From Microbacterium kunmingense (GTDB taxonomy: Bacteria; Actinomycetota; Actinomycetes; Actinomycetales; Microbacteriaceae), in NCBI RefSeq assembly GCF_023155745.1, contig NZ_JAKNUS010000012.1, positions 1-64,000 of the forward strand: 64,000 nucleotides of DNA. Direction: 5' to 3'. Positions 39,697-47,940 of this stretch are shown here, in pieces (the stretch's first letter is position 1; each line of letters begins with the position of its first letter). The notes beneath the pieces are model-generated. The model worked only from the letters and a program-made list of their open reading frames with translations, was not told where the DNA came from and did no database searches. Made by a program: the position numbers and the translations under genes.

Positions 39697-40965
39697 AGGC
39701 GCGGTGCGGGCGCTGGTGGCGAGCGCATCGGCGACCGCCCGCATGCCCGCCAGGGTCTCGGCGAAGCTCGTCGACAGCGGCGACAGTCCGATGCGCAGGC
39801 CTCCCGGGTCGCGGTAATCGGGGATGACGTCGTTCTCCCAGAGCCGCGCCGTCACGGCGCGCATCTGCGGATGCCGCAGCGTCACGTGCCCGCCCCGCTC
39901 GGCCGCGTCGCGCGGTGACCCGAGGGTCACGCCGAAGGGCGCGAGCAGGTCGTCGGCGAGGTCGACGGCGAAGCCGGTGAGCGCGCGCGACTTCTCGCGG
40001 ATCGGCCCGATCCCCGCCTCGTCGATCATCGCGAGGGTGTCCTGCATCGCGAGCATCCCGATGATCGGCGGGGTTCCCGAGAGGAACCGGCCCATGCCCT
40101 CGGCGGGTTCGTAGCGCGGACCCATCGAGAAGACGTCGGCCGCGCCCATCCACCCCTGGATCGGCTGGGTGAGCTCGGACTGCAGCCGCGTCGTCACGTA
40201 GGCGAACGCCGGCGAACCCGGGCCGCCGTTGACGTACTTGTAGGTGCAGCCCACCGCCAGGTCGGCGCCCCACGCGTCGAGCTCGACGGGAACGGATCCG
40301 GCCGAGTGGCAGACATCCCACAGCAGCAGCGCACCGGCGTCGTGGGCGATCGCGGTGAGCGCAGGGGCGTCGGCCAGGTGCCCCGAACGGTAGGCGACGT
40401 GCGACAGCACGACGAGCGCGGTCGCCGGGCTCACCACGGCGCGGAGCTGATCCGGGGTGACCCCGGCGGCGGTGTCGACCTCGATCCAGCGGATCGTCGC
40501 GCCCCGCTCGGCGGCGATCCCCTCGACGAGGAACCGGTCGGTGGGGAAGTTGTCGGTGTCGATGACGATCTCGACCCGGGCCGGATCCCGGCGGCGCTGG
40601 TGATCGACAGCGGCGCGCATCAGCTTGTACAGCAGCACGGTGGTCGAATCGCCCACGACCGTCTGCCCTGGCGCCGCACCGAGGGTCACCCGGCCGATCT
40701 CGTCGCCGACGGCATAGGGGAGGCGCATCCACGACTCGTCCCACCCGCGGATGAGTCGCCCGCCCCACTCCTCGGTGACGAAGCGGGCGAGCCGGTCGGC
40801 GGTCGCCCGCGGCGGCCGGCCCAGGGAGTTGCCGTCGAAGTAGACCAGCGAGGTCTCGGATCCGACGAACCGGTCGCGGAACCCGCGGAGCGGGTCGGCG
40901 GCGTCGAGAGCGGATGCCGCGGCATCCCAGTCCTTCGTGCCGGCACGCCCGTGGGGGTCAGTCAT
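39694..40965 (-). CDS. kynU: Kynureninase
   Basis: PLP enzyme that cleaves kynurenine to anthranilate and alanine in tryptophan breakdown, 423 aa. Diagnostic segments: VYFDGNSLGRPPRATADRL, GDSTTVLLYKLMRAA, LLLWDVCHSAGSVPVELDAWGADLAVGC followed by TYKYVNGGPGSPAF with the PLP lysine, and PDYRDPGGLRIGLSPLSTSF. The ATG at 40965 overlaps the amidohydrolase stop by eight bases (ATGACTGA), so translation is coupled. It is the third gene of the kynA-amidohydrolase-kynU operon. Confidence 0.95.
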   Translation of the reverse strand: MTDPHGRAGTKDWDAAASALDAADPLRGFRDRFVGSETSLVYFDGNSLGRPPRATADRLARFVTEEWGGRLIRGWDESWMRLPYAVGDEIGRVTLGAAPGQTVVGDSTTVLLYKLMRAAVDHQRRRDPARVEIVIDTDNFPTDRFLVEGIAAERGATIRWIEVDTAAGVTPDQLRAVVSPATALVVLSHVAYRSGHLADAPALTAIAHDAGALLLWDVCHSAGSVPVELDAWGADLAVGCTYKYVNGGPGSPAFAYVTTRLQSELTQPIQGWMGAADVFSMGPRYEPAEGMGRFLSGTPPIIGMLAMQDTLAMIDEAGIGPIREKSRALTGFAVDLADDLLAPFGVTLGSPRDAAERGGHVTLRHPQMRAVTARLWENDVIPDYRDPGGLRIGLSPLSTSFAETLAGMRAVADALATSARTAP

Positions 40966-41992
40966 CGTCGTCCTTCCTGTCGGCGCTGTCCGTTCCGTCG
41001 TCGACCGCGGGGATCAGGTCCTCGGTCGGCACGACGCTCGCCGAGGCGAGCCAGTCGGCCAGGGCGTCGAGGTCGTCGGCGCCGCCTGGCGGCCGGCCGC
41101 GCAGGAACGTGCGCACCTCCGGCAGCGACGCGGTGCCGGGCCACGGGTCGGTGAGCGCGGCGACGAGGGCCGGCCCGTCGCACCCGGCCGAGATGAGCGC
41201 GCGGAGCTCGCGCGGGTTCACCCCGAGCGGCAGCTCGCCGTTGCCGAGGTCGGTGCCGTAGACGACGCGGCCGCCGGCCGCGCGGAACGCCCGGAGGTTC
41301 TCGCGGGCGAGACCTGCCGCGTCGGCGTCCTCGCGGTGGATGTCGAGGGTCGAGATCCACACCTGTGCGGCGGCCGCCCGGGCGACGAGGCCCTCGTCGA
41401 GCCGCTCGGTGAACGGGGTGTGGGCGAGGGCGTCGACCCCGGCGTCGAGGGCGCGCCGCGTCATCCCGTCTCCTTCGACGTGAGCGACGACGACGAGCCC
41501 GGCAGCGTGCGCCGTCTCGACGATCGTCGTCACGGCGTCGTCGGGTAGGGGGCGCTCGTGGTGCAGGACGATCTTGATGACGGATGCTCCGGCGAGCCGT
41601 TGCTCGTCCACCGCCGTCGCCGCGCCTCCGGGGCGTCCGACCTGGGGGGAGGGATCGGTGATCTGGCGAACGATGGCGGGCGGAGCCCACTCGCGACCGG
41701 CGGGGTAGCCGCCGAGGGTCGTGAGGAAGGCGCCTGCGTAGGTCACGTGCGGCAGAGCGCCCGCGGGGCGGGAAGCGAGCGTCGCGGGGTCGCCGCCGAG
41801 GTCGACCACCGCCGCGATCCCGCCGAGCGGCAGACGCTCGCCGTCGATGAGGTGCAGGTGCACGTGGTGATCGACGAACGCGGGGAGGGAGATGCCCTCC
41901 TCATCGGTGAGGGCGCGGCGGACCGGGGCGGCGTCCGGACCGAGCAGTGCGCGCAGCGCGGGCAGCGCGGGCAGCGCGTCAGGATGCGGCAT
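40958..41992 (-). CDS. Amidohydrolase-family protein in the kynurenine operon
   Basis: Metal-dependent hydrolase of 344 aa. The amidohydrolase metal motif H-x-H is in FVDHHVHLHL (near residue 42), further ligand candidates are VIKIVLHH, VVAHVEGDG and the Asp in VYGTDLGNGE. It overlaps kynA upstream (14 bp) and kynU downstream (8 bp). The operon otherwise lacks a formamidase to turn N-formylkynurenine into kynurenine, and this protein is a good candidate for that step, although it is not a KynB cyclase-type protein. The ending is very acidic (DRKDDDD). Family is clear; substrate is inferred from context. Confidence 0.82.
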   Translation of the reverse strand: MPHPDALPALPALRALLGPDAAPVRRALTDEEGISLPAFVDHHVHLHLIDGERLPLGGIAAVVDLGGDPATLASRPAGALPHVTYAGAFLTTLGGYPAGREWAPPAIVRQITDPSPQVGRPGGAATAVDEQRLAGASVIKIVLHHERPLPDDAVTTIVETAHAAGLVVVAHVEGDGMTRRALDAGVDALAHTPFTERLDEGLVARAAAAQVWISTLDIHREDADAAGLARENLRAFRAAGGRVVYGTDLGNGELPLGVNPRELRALISAGCDGPALVAALTDPWPGTASLPEVRTFLRGRPPGGADDLDALADWLASASVVPTEDLIPAVDDGTDSADRKDDDD

Positions 41993-42842
41993 CGGGCACC
42001 TCGGTGCGGACCGCCCAGAGCTCGGGAAAGAAGGTGAGGTCCAGGGCGCGGCGCAGGAACGGCACCCCGCTCGACCCGCCCGTTCCTGTCTTGCCGCCGA
42101 TGATGCGCTCGACGGTCTTCAGGTGGCGGAAGCGCCAGAACTGGAAGTTCTCCTCCAGGTCGACGAGCTCTTCGCACGTCTCGTACGCGGCCCAGTGCGT
42201 CGCGGTGTCGGCGTAGATGCCCGTGAAGACCGGCACGAGCTCGGGCGTGAAGGTCCACGCCTGGGTGACGTCGCGGTCGAGGATCTCGCTCGGGATGTTG
42301 TAGCCGGTGCGCGCGAGGAGTCGGAGGAACTCGTCGTAGAGGCTCGGCTGCTCGAGTGCGGTGCGGACGAGCTCATGCGCGGTCGGGTCGGCGTCGAACA
42401 CCTTCAGGACCGCCGCGTTCTTGTTGCCGAGGGTGAACTCCACCGCCCGGTACTGCGCCGATTGGAAGCCGCTCGCCTTCCCGAGGACGCCCCGGAACTG
42501 GGCGTACTCGGTGGGGGTGAGGGTCGCCAGCACCGACCATTGCTCGGTGAGGGTGCGCTGGATGTGCTTGACCCGCGCGATGCACTTCAGTGCCGGGGCG
42601 AGTTCGTCTTCGCGCAGCAGTCGGCACGCCTCGGCGAGCTCGTGCAGCACGAGCTTCAGCCACAGCTCCGTGGTCTGGTGCTGCACGATGAACAGCAGTT
42701 CGTCGTGGTGCTCGGGGTCGCTCAGCGGCAGCTGCGCCGAGAGCAGGGTGGGAAGTTGCAGATAGCCGCCGTAGCTCATCCGGTCGGAGAAGTCGGTCTC
42801 GACCGTGGGCTCCAGGGGTCGGGTGTTGCGCTCGACCGTCAC
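41979..42842 (-). CDS. kynA: Tryptophan 2,3-dioxygenase
   Basis: Heme enzyme that opens the indole ring of tryptophan to N-formylkynurenine, 287 aa. Recognised by SYGGYLQLPTLLSAQ, ELLFIVQHQTTELWLKLVLHEL, SGFQSAQYRAVEF, and the C-terminal FWRFRHLKTVERIIGGKTGTGGSSG with the presumed heme-ligand histidine. GTG 42842 is 6 nt after TAGGCT (complement of 42849-42854), so the operon mRNA is probably leaderless. First gene of a tryptophan-to-anthranilate operon. Confidence 0.96.
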   Translation of the reverse strand: MTVERNTRPLEPTVETDFSDRMSYGGYLQLPTLLSAQLPLSDPEHHDELLFIVQHQTTELWLKLVLHELAEACRLLREDELAPALKCIARVKHIQRTLTEQWSVLATLTPTEYAQFRGVLGKASGFQSAQYRAVEFTLGNKNAAVLKVFDADPTAHELVRTALEQPSLYDEFLRLLARTGYNIPSEILDRDVTQAWTFTPELVPVFTGIYADTATHWAAYETCEELVDLEENFQFWRFRHLKTVERIIGGKTGTGGSSGVPFLRRALDLTFFPELWAVRTEVPDAAS

Positions 42843-42943
42843 TCCGTCAGCCTAGCCAGTCGCGGGGGGTCGGCCGCGGGTCGGGCGCGGGGCGGGTGAG
42901 CGCGACGCGACGCGCGGGGTGCAGGGCGGGTCGGGTCGGGCGG

Positions 42944-44548
42944 TCAGCGGACCGTGACCAGCACCCGCTGCCATCCGGTCGATCCGTCAGGGGCGATGGG
43001 CGCCCGCTCCTGGATCTGGGTTTCGCCGTCGCGATCGACCGCGCGGACGGCGACGTAGTGGGTGCCGGCGGTGGCGTCCCAGTCGAGGAACCACTGCACC
43101 CAGGTGTCGTCGTTGATCGGGGTCGACAGCGTCGCCTGCTGCCAGGGGCCGTCGTCGATGCTCAACTCCACCCGCTCGATGCCGACGGTCTGAGCCCACG
43201 CCATGCCGGCGATGGGCGTGCGCCCGGCGGGGATCGGAGTGCCGGTGCGCGGGGTGTCGATGCGGGAGGAAAACTTGATCGGCGCCTCGGCGCTGTACCC
43301 GCGGGGGGTCCAGTAGGCCTCGTCCTGCGCGAAGGTCGTCACGGTCAGCTGGGTGAGCCACTTCGTCGCCGAGACGTACCCGTAGAGCCCGGGCACCACC
43401 ATCCGCACCGGGAAGCCGTGCTCGAACGGCAGGGGTTCGCCGTTCATCCCGACGGCGAGGATCGCGTCGATGCCGTCGTCGGTGACGGCGCTGAGCGGCG
43501 TGGACGCGGTGTACCCGTCGACGCTGCGCGAGAGCACCATGTCGGCGCCCGCCTGGGGGCCGGCCATCCGCAGCACGTCGCGGAGCGGGACGCCGAGCCA
43601 GACGGCGTTTCCGACGAGCCCGCCGCCGACCTCGTTCGACACGCACGTCAGGGTGACGGCGTACTCGTCGAGCCCCATCGCGACGAGGTCGTCGAAGCTG
43701 AGCTCGACGGGGGTGTCGACCATGCCGTCGATGCGCAGCCGCCAGGTCGCGGGGTGGATAGAGGGGACCGTCAGCGCGGTGTCGACGCGGTAGAAGTCGT
43801 CGTTCGGAGTGATGAGGGGCGACAGGCCGGGGATGTCGAAGCTCGCCCCGTCGGGGATCGTCACCGTCGTGCGGGGTGCGGGGAGGGCCAGCTCTTCGCG
43901 GACGGCGGCGAGCGAGGAGGTCGCGGCGTTGACCACCCGGGAGCCCGCGCCGACGACGACCGCCGCCGCCGCGGTGAGGACGCTCGCGCGGAGGAAGGCG
44001 CGCCGATCGACCGAGCCGGGCCGTTCGGCGACGGTGTTCTGCGGGTTCGTGGGTGCGGCGTCGGTCTGCGCGCTGGCGGGAGCGGTCGCGCGCGGCGCGC
44101 GCCACCGGCGCAGACGGTTGACGAGCAGGATGAGGGCGAGGATGCCGGCGACGGTGCCCACGAGCGGCGGCAGGACGCTGAGCGGTGTCGCGCCGGCGCG
44201 CGTGAGCGTTGCGGCGCCGGAGAGGATGCCCGCCAGCGCGAGGGCGGCGACCCCGAGCGGCGGCCGGACGTACTGCAGAATGCCCGCCGCTGCCGCGGCG
44301 ACGAGCACGCCGCATCCGATCCCGATCAGCAGCACGACCTTGTCGGCGTCGCCGAAGGTGGAGATCGCGAACTCCTTGATCGGCTGCGGGACGATGTCGA
44401 TGAGGAACGACCCGACCGCGAGGATCGGGCTCGCGCTGCGCGCGACGATGAGGGCGACGAGTTCGGCGGCGGCGAGGAACGCGGCGGCGGCGATGATGCC
44501 GGATGCCGCGGCCCACCCGATCGGGCGACGTGCGGTCGACGTGGTCAT
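42944..44548 (-). CDS. Membrane-anchored molybdopterin-dependent oxidoreductase (sulfite-oxidase fold)
   Basis: 534-aa protein with about five transmembrane helices in residues 10-150, then a membrane-proximal RRAFLRAS (Tat-like) segment and a second hydrophobic stretch, followed by a SUOX-type molybdopterin domain. The Mo-ligating cysteine is in VTLTCVSNEVGG; DGYTASTPL, VRMVVPGLYGYVSAKW-like VRMVVPGLYGYVSATKWL and the C-terminal dimerisation domain (IERVELSIDDGPWQQATL, VQWFLDWDA) are all present. The catalytic part should face outside. ATG 44548 follows GGAAGGGG; a longer open frame upstream is not supported. Substrate unknown. No cytochrome partner nearby. Confidence 0.9.
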   Translation of the reverse strand: MTTSTARRPIGWAAASGIIAAAAFLAAAELVALIVARSASPILAVGSFLIDIVPQPIKEFAISTFGDADKVVLLIGIGCGVLVAAAAAGILQYVRPPLGVAALALAGILSGAATLTRAGATPLSVLPPLVGTVAGILALILLVNRLRRWRAPRATAPASAQTDAAPTNPQNTVAERPGSVDRRAFLRASVLTAAAAVVVGAGSRVVNAATSSLAAVREELALPAPRTTVTIPDGASFDIPGLSPLITPNDDFYRVDTALTVPSIHPATWRLRIDGMVDTPVELSFDDLVAMGLDEYAVTLTCVSNEVGGGLVGNAVWLGVPLRDVLRMAGPQAGADMVLSRSVDGYTASTPLSAVTDDGIDAILAVGMNGEPLPFEHGFPVRMVVPGLYGYVSATKWLTQLTVTTFAQDEAYWTPRGYSAEAPIKFSSRIDTPRTGTPIPAGRTPIAGMAWAQTVGIERVELSIDDGPWQQATLSTPINDDTWVQWFLDWDATAGTHYVAVRAVDRDGETQIQERAPIAPDGSTGWQRVLVTVR

Positions 44549-44747
44549 CCGGGCCCCTTCCGCTGTACGGCCTGACCTCACCTGTTCGTCGCGGGAGGGG
44601 GATCGGATGGTCCGCGGGTGCGCCCCGCGGCGCACGCTGCGCATCCCCGCCACGTCGCGCACGCGCCCGCGTCGCTCGGTGGGCGCGTTTGGTGCCCGGG
44701 GGCGGCCGTTTGCGTCAGGCGAGGTGTGCCGGTGGGGAGCTGCGGGG

Positions 44748-45008
44748 TCAGACGAGCGCGAGCTCGCGCAGCTTCGCCTCGACGTCGGCGTTGGAGGGCT
44801 CGACGTGGTGCGACGCGTCGGGGTAGACGACGACGGGGATATTCGTGCGCCCCGAGATCTCGCGCGCGACGTCGGCGGCCTCGGGCTGCGCGACGAGGTC
44901 GATGTAGGTGTAGGCGACGCCCAGCTCATCGAGTTGCTTCTTGGTGCGGATGCAGTCGCGGCACCAGTCAGCGCCGAACATCGTGATGGGGGTGGCGTTG
45001 TCGGTCAT
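44748..45008 (-). CDS. Glutaredoxin-like protein (mycoredoxin type)
   Basis: Small thioredoxin-fold redox protein, 86 aa. The redox motif is CRDC in MFGADWCRDCIRTKKQLDELG, the cis-proline segment is TNIPVVVYPDASH, and the helical end is DVEAKLREL. The CxxC with a central R-D differs from the classic CPYC/CGYC, as in some actinobacterial glutaredoxin-like proteins, so mycoredoxin activity is not certain. ATG 45008 is preceded by AAAGGATG. It lies between the oxidoreductase gene (same strand, about 200 bp away) and a divergent glycosyltransferase gene. The 200-bp gap holds no recognised feature. Confidence 0.88.
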   Translation of the reverse strand: MTDNATPITMFGADWCRDCIRTKKQLDELGVAYTYIDLVAQPEAADVAREISGRTNIPVVVYPDASHHVEPSNADVEAKLRELALV

Positions 45009-45111
45009 GCGTCCATCCTTTCGTGCCGACCATGGACAACGCCTGAGCGGGTCCGCCGCATTCCCCAGGCCCGCGCGCAGGCCGCGGGCGATCATGCGAC
45101 GATGGTCGGCA

Positions 45112-46254
45112 GTGCAGCTCACGATCATCGTCCCGACGTTCAACGAAGCTCCGAACATCCCGGAGCTGGTTGCGCGCGTCTCGGCGGCGGTCGAGGGCAT
45201 CGAGGCCGAGATCATCGTGGTCGACGACAGCACCGACGACACCCCCGCCGTGGTCGAGGATGTCGCGCGCAGCGCGACGCTTCCGGTGCGGCTGATCCAC
45301 CGCGCGAAGCGCACGGGGGGCCTCGGGGGCGCGGTCACGGCGGGCCTGAAGGCCGCCGCCGCGGACGCGTGCCTGGTGATGGACGCCGACCTGCAGCATC
45401 CGCCGGAGAAGATCCCCGAGCTCTACCGCCGCTTCATCCAGGGCGACGTCGACGTGGTCATCGCCTCACGCTACGCCGGCGGCGGCACCTCCGGCGGCCT
45501 CGCCGACCGCACCCGCGTGCTCGTCTCGAGCGCGTCGACCGCGCTGACCAAGGCGATGTTCCCCATCCGGCTGCACGAGGTCACCGACCCGATGACGGGA
45601 TTCTTCCTCATCGACCGCCGCTCCGTCGACCCGGCGACGCTGATACCGCGCGGGTTCAAGATCCTGCTCGAGATCCTCGCCCGCCGCCCGCTGCGCATCG
45701 CCGAGGTGCCGTTCGATTTCGCCGAGCGTCACGCGGGCCGGTCGAAGGCCTCGTTCCGGCAGGGCCTGCACTTCCTCGCGCAGCTAACGGCGCTGCGCTT
45801 CGGCAAGATGTCGCTGTTCGCCCTCATCGGCGGGCTCGGGGCGATGGCGAACCTCGCCATCATGTGGGTGCTGATCCAGTTCGGCGTCGGCTACATCGTC
45901 GCGGCCGTCATCGCCGCTGAAGCGACGATCATCGGCAACTTCCTGCTGCAGGAGCGCTTCGTCTTCCATGACATGAAGCACGAGGCATCCGGTGTCTGGA
46001 CCCGCTTCGCGAAGTCGTTCGCTTTCAACAACGCCGAGGCGCTGATCCGCATCCCGGTGATCGCGCTGCTGGTGGAGACCTGGCACATCTCCAGCGTCAT
46101 CGCCGCCGGGATGACCCTCGTCGTCGCCTTCCTCGTGCGCTTCATGTTCCACTCGCTGGTCGTCTACGCCCCTCGGCGGGCGGGAGCCCCCAGCCGCGCG
46201 CGGCAGTTCGTCGACGAGCTCGACGCGCAGGCGATGTCGCCCGGCGAGCTCTGA
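45112..46254 (+). CDS. Glycosyltransferase family 2 fused to a GtrA-like membrane domain
   Basis: Predicted polyprenyl-phosphate sugar transferase, 380 aa. The N-terminal GT2 domain resembles dolichol-phosphate mannosyltransferase: LTIIVPTFNEAPNIPELVAR, IIVVDDSTDDT, MDADLQHPPEKIPEL (D-x-D), SRYAGGG and DPMTGFFLIDR. From about residue 235 a GtrA-like domain with four helices follows (LFALIGGLGAMANLAIMW ... NFLLQERFVF). The fusion would make and perhaps flip a lipid-linked sugar for cell-wall glycan. GTG 45112 begins the GT2 fold exactly; the longer frame upstream is not coding. It is followed by the repeat-rich gap 46255-46630. Confidence 0.92.
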   Translation: MQLTIIVPTFNEAPNIPELVARVSAAVEGIEAEIIVVDDSTDDTPAVVEDVARSATLPVRLIHRAKRTGGLGGAVTAGLKAAAADACLVMDADLQHPPEKIPELYRRFIQGDVDVVIASRYAGGGTSGGLADRTRVLVSSASTALTKAMFPIRLHEVTDPMTGFFLIDRRSVDPATLIPRGFKILLEILARRPLRIAEVPFDFAERHAGRSKASFRQGLHFLAQLTALRFGKMSLFALIGGLGAMANLAIMWVLIQFGVGYIVAAVIAAEATIIGNFLLQERFVFHDMKHEASGVWTRFAKSFAFNNAEALIRIPVIALLVETWHISSVIAAGMTLVVAFLVRFMFHSLVVYAPRRAGAPSRARQFVDELDAQAMSPGEL

Positions 46255-46335
46255 CGCCGCGGACCTTCCGTGGTGCGGCGCGGTGGTCCGCACTGCACGC
46301 CGTGCTGTTCCCCGCTCGCGCGGCGCTGATCCGCG

Positions 46336-46589
46336 CTCGCGCGGAAATCCGCATTCACGCGGACGATTCGGGCCCCTTTGATCCGCGTGCGCGCGGAAAT
46401 CCTCGCGAGCGCGGAAATCCTCGCGAGCGCGAAGACGGGGATGCTGTGTGTCGGGGTCCGCGCTGGGCTGCTGGCGCAGCACGAATCCTCCCTCGCGCGG
46501 AGATCCGCGTTCACGCGGACGATTCGGGGCCCTTCGATCCGCGTGAGCGCGGAAATCCTCGCGAGCGCCGAAATCCTCGCGAGCGCGAA
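46336..46589. repeat. 98-bp direct duplication of a GC-rich intergenic element
   Basis: 46336-46433 and 46492-46589 are 98-bp copies with about seven differences. Each contains an inner doublet of GCGGAAATCCTCGCGAGC-type 18-mers and TTCACGCGGACGATTCGG. The 376-bp gap 46255-46630 holds nothing else credible; short open frames there are artefacts. Confidence 0.8.
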
Positions 46590-46600
46590 ACCAGACGTGC

Positions 46601-46625
46601 GCTCTGCCCCACGTTGGCGCAGAGC
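46601..46625 (-). terminator. Hairpin downstream of the polysaccharide deacetylase gene
   Basis: GCTCTGC (46601-46607) and GCAGAGC (46619-46625) form a 7-bp stem with an 11-nt loop, five bases beyond the deacetylase stop on the minus strand. It could stop transcription from both sides. Confidence 0.45.
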
Positions 46626-46630
46626 ACGAC

Positions 46631-47797
46631 TCAGCCGATCAGGTTCACCAGCGCGTCGAGACCCATCCCGTAGTTGATGCGGATGGTGGGGAGGGCGAGC
46701 TTGTCGGTGCCGATCGTGACGTATCCCGGCTCGATGGTGCGGGCCATCTCGAAGCCCGCCTGGCGCAGGCCCTCCTTCGCGGTGTCGTTGTAGTGCCCGA
46801 AGGGATAGGCCATCACCTCCTTGACCCCGAGAACCTGAGCGGATGCCTCCATGTCGGCCACGATCTCAGGCACGGCGTAGTTCGTGATCCGCCCATCGCC
46901 GTTCGCCCCGGCCTGGTGCATGTCGTGCGTGTGCGAGCGACGCAGCACGTACGGCGAGGGCGCGGGGTCCTGCCGATAGGCGGTGATCATGAACGAGGTC
47001 GACAGCACCTGGTACTTGTCCACCACCGGCACCGCGAGGTCGAACCAGGTCTGGTCGGCATCGTCGTCGGTGACGATCACCGAACGGTTGGGAAGCCACA
47101 GCCGCCCGTCGATGAAACCGCTCAGCTCGTCCCACGTCGGAAGGTAGAAACCCCCGGTGGCGACGTGATTCATGTGCGCGTCGAAGTCGCCGATGTACGC
47201 GTAATTGCCGCGCAGCCACCCGCTCTCACCCTCGGGGTTGGTGGTGAACTGGTGGTACATGAGGATCGGGATGCGCGCGTCTTCGGCGGCGTTCTCCTCG
47301 GGGGTCTTCCACGCCCCGTGCAGGGTCACCTGGCGGTCGGTGCAGGCGACCATCTCCGACCCGTTGATCCGGGCGGGCACCGCGAACGCCGCGGCATCCT
47401 CGGGGGTGGCGTACCACCCGGCGAAGACCGCGCCCTCGCGCCCCGGGATGGGCAGCCCGGCGTACAGCGTCCCCTGCGTCTGCAGGATCGGCGCCTGATC
47501 GACGCCGTCGCCGGCGAAGCTCACTGCGCAGGCATTCGGGTCGTCCGTGCTGGCGAGCAGTGTCTCGACGGGGGTGAGCGGGGTCGGTTCGGGCGTGGGC
47601 TCGGCCGAGATCCCGGGGTCGCGGGGAGTGCCCGCGTCGGCGACCGGCGTGCCGGCGCCACGGGTGAGGGCGGCGATCGTGACGGTCGCGACCAGGACGA
47701 CCACGAGCACCGTAGCCGCGATCGTGGCCACCAGCCGTCGCCGACGCCGCACGCGGGCGCTGGCCCGACGCCTTCCCGATCGACCCACCAGCGACAT
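46631..47797 (-). CDS. Polysaccharide deacetylase family protein, membrane anchored
   Basis: 388-aa extracytoplasmic protein. A very basic N-terminus (RRRASARVRRRRR) precedes one transmembrane helix (about 23-45), then a Pro/Thr linker, a beta-rich region with two Cys (NACAVSF, VACTDR), and a NodB-like domain: IPILMYHQFT, SVIVTDDDADQTWFD (metal Asp pair region), SFMITAYR, RRSHTHDMHQ, and VMAYPFGHYND. It probably acts on cell-wall or capsular glycan. ATG 47797 is preceded by GAAGGGGGC; the upstream extension of the open frame is Arg/Gly-rich and not likely coding. Confidence 0.87.
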   Translation of the reverse strand: MSLVGRSGRRRASARVRRRRRLVATIAATVLVVVLVATVTIAALTRGAGTPVADAGTPRDPGISAEPTPEPTPLTPVETLLASTDDPNACAVSFAGDGVDQAPILQTQGTLYAGLPIPGREGAVFAGWYATPEDAAAFAVPARINGSEMVACTDRQVTLHGAWKTPEENAAEDARIPILMYHQFTTNPEGESGWLRGNYAYIGDFDAHMNHVATGGFYLPTWDELSGFIDGRLWLPNRSVIVTDDDADQTWFDLAVPVVDKYQVLSTSFMITAYRQDPAPSPYVLRRSHTHDMHQAGANGDGRITNYAVPEIVADMEASAQVLGVKEVMAYPFGHYNDTAKEGLRQAGFEMARTIEPGYVTIGTDKLALPTIRINYGMGLDALVNLIG

Positions 47798-47915
47798 CGC
47801 CCGCCCCCTTCGCAGCGCCCCCGCGCCGAAGGAATCGTAGCCCCTCCGCGCCCAGGTCACCGGCAGCGCGAGGCGCACGCACCCGCATCGTGATCCTCCC
47901 GCGACCTGCGGACGC

Positions 47916-47940
47916 TATATTTTTCGGTATGCCGAAAAAT
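47916..47940 (+). promoter_or_regulatory. Metal-responsive operator covering the mntA-like start codon
   Basis: ATTTTTCGG (47919-47927), TATG (47928-47931) and CCGAAAAAT (47932-47940) form a perfect 9-bp palindrome whose centre contains the ATG start. The -10 TATATT (47916-47921) overlaps the left arm and is 7 nt from the ATG, so the mRNA should be leaderless. AT-rich TTTCGG/CCGAAA palindromes are typical of DtxR/MntR-family sites in actinobacteria. A bound repressor would cover the transcription start and codons 2-4. Confidence 0.8.
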
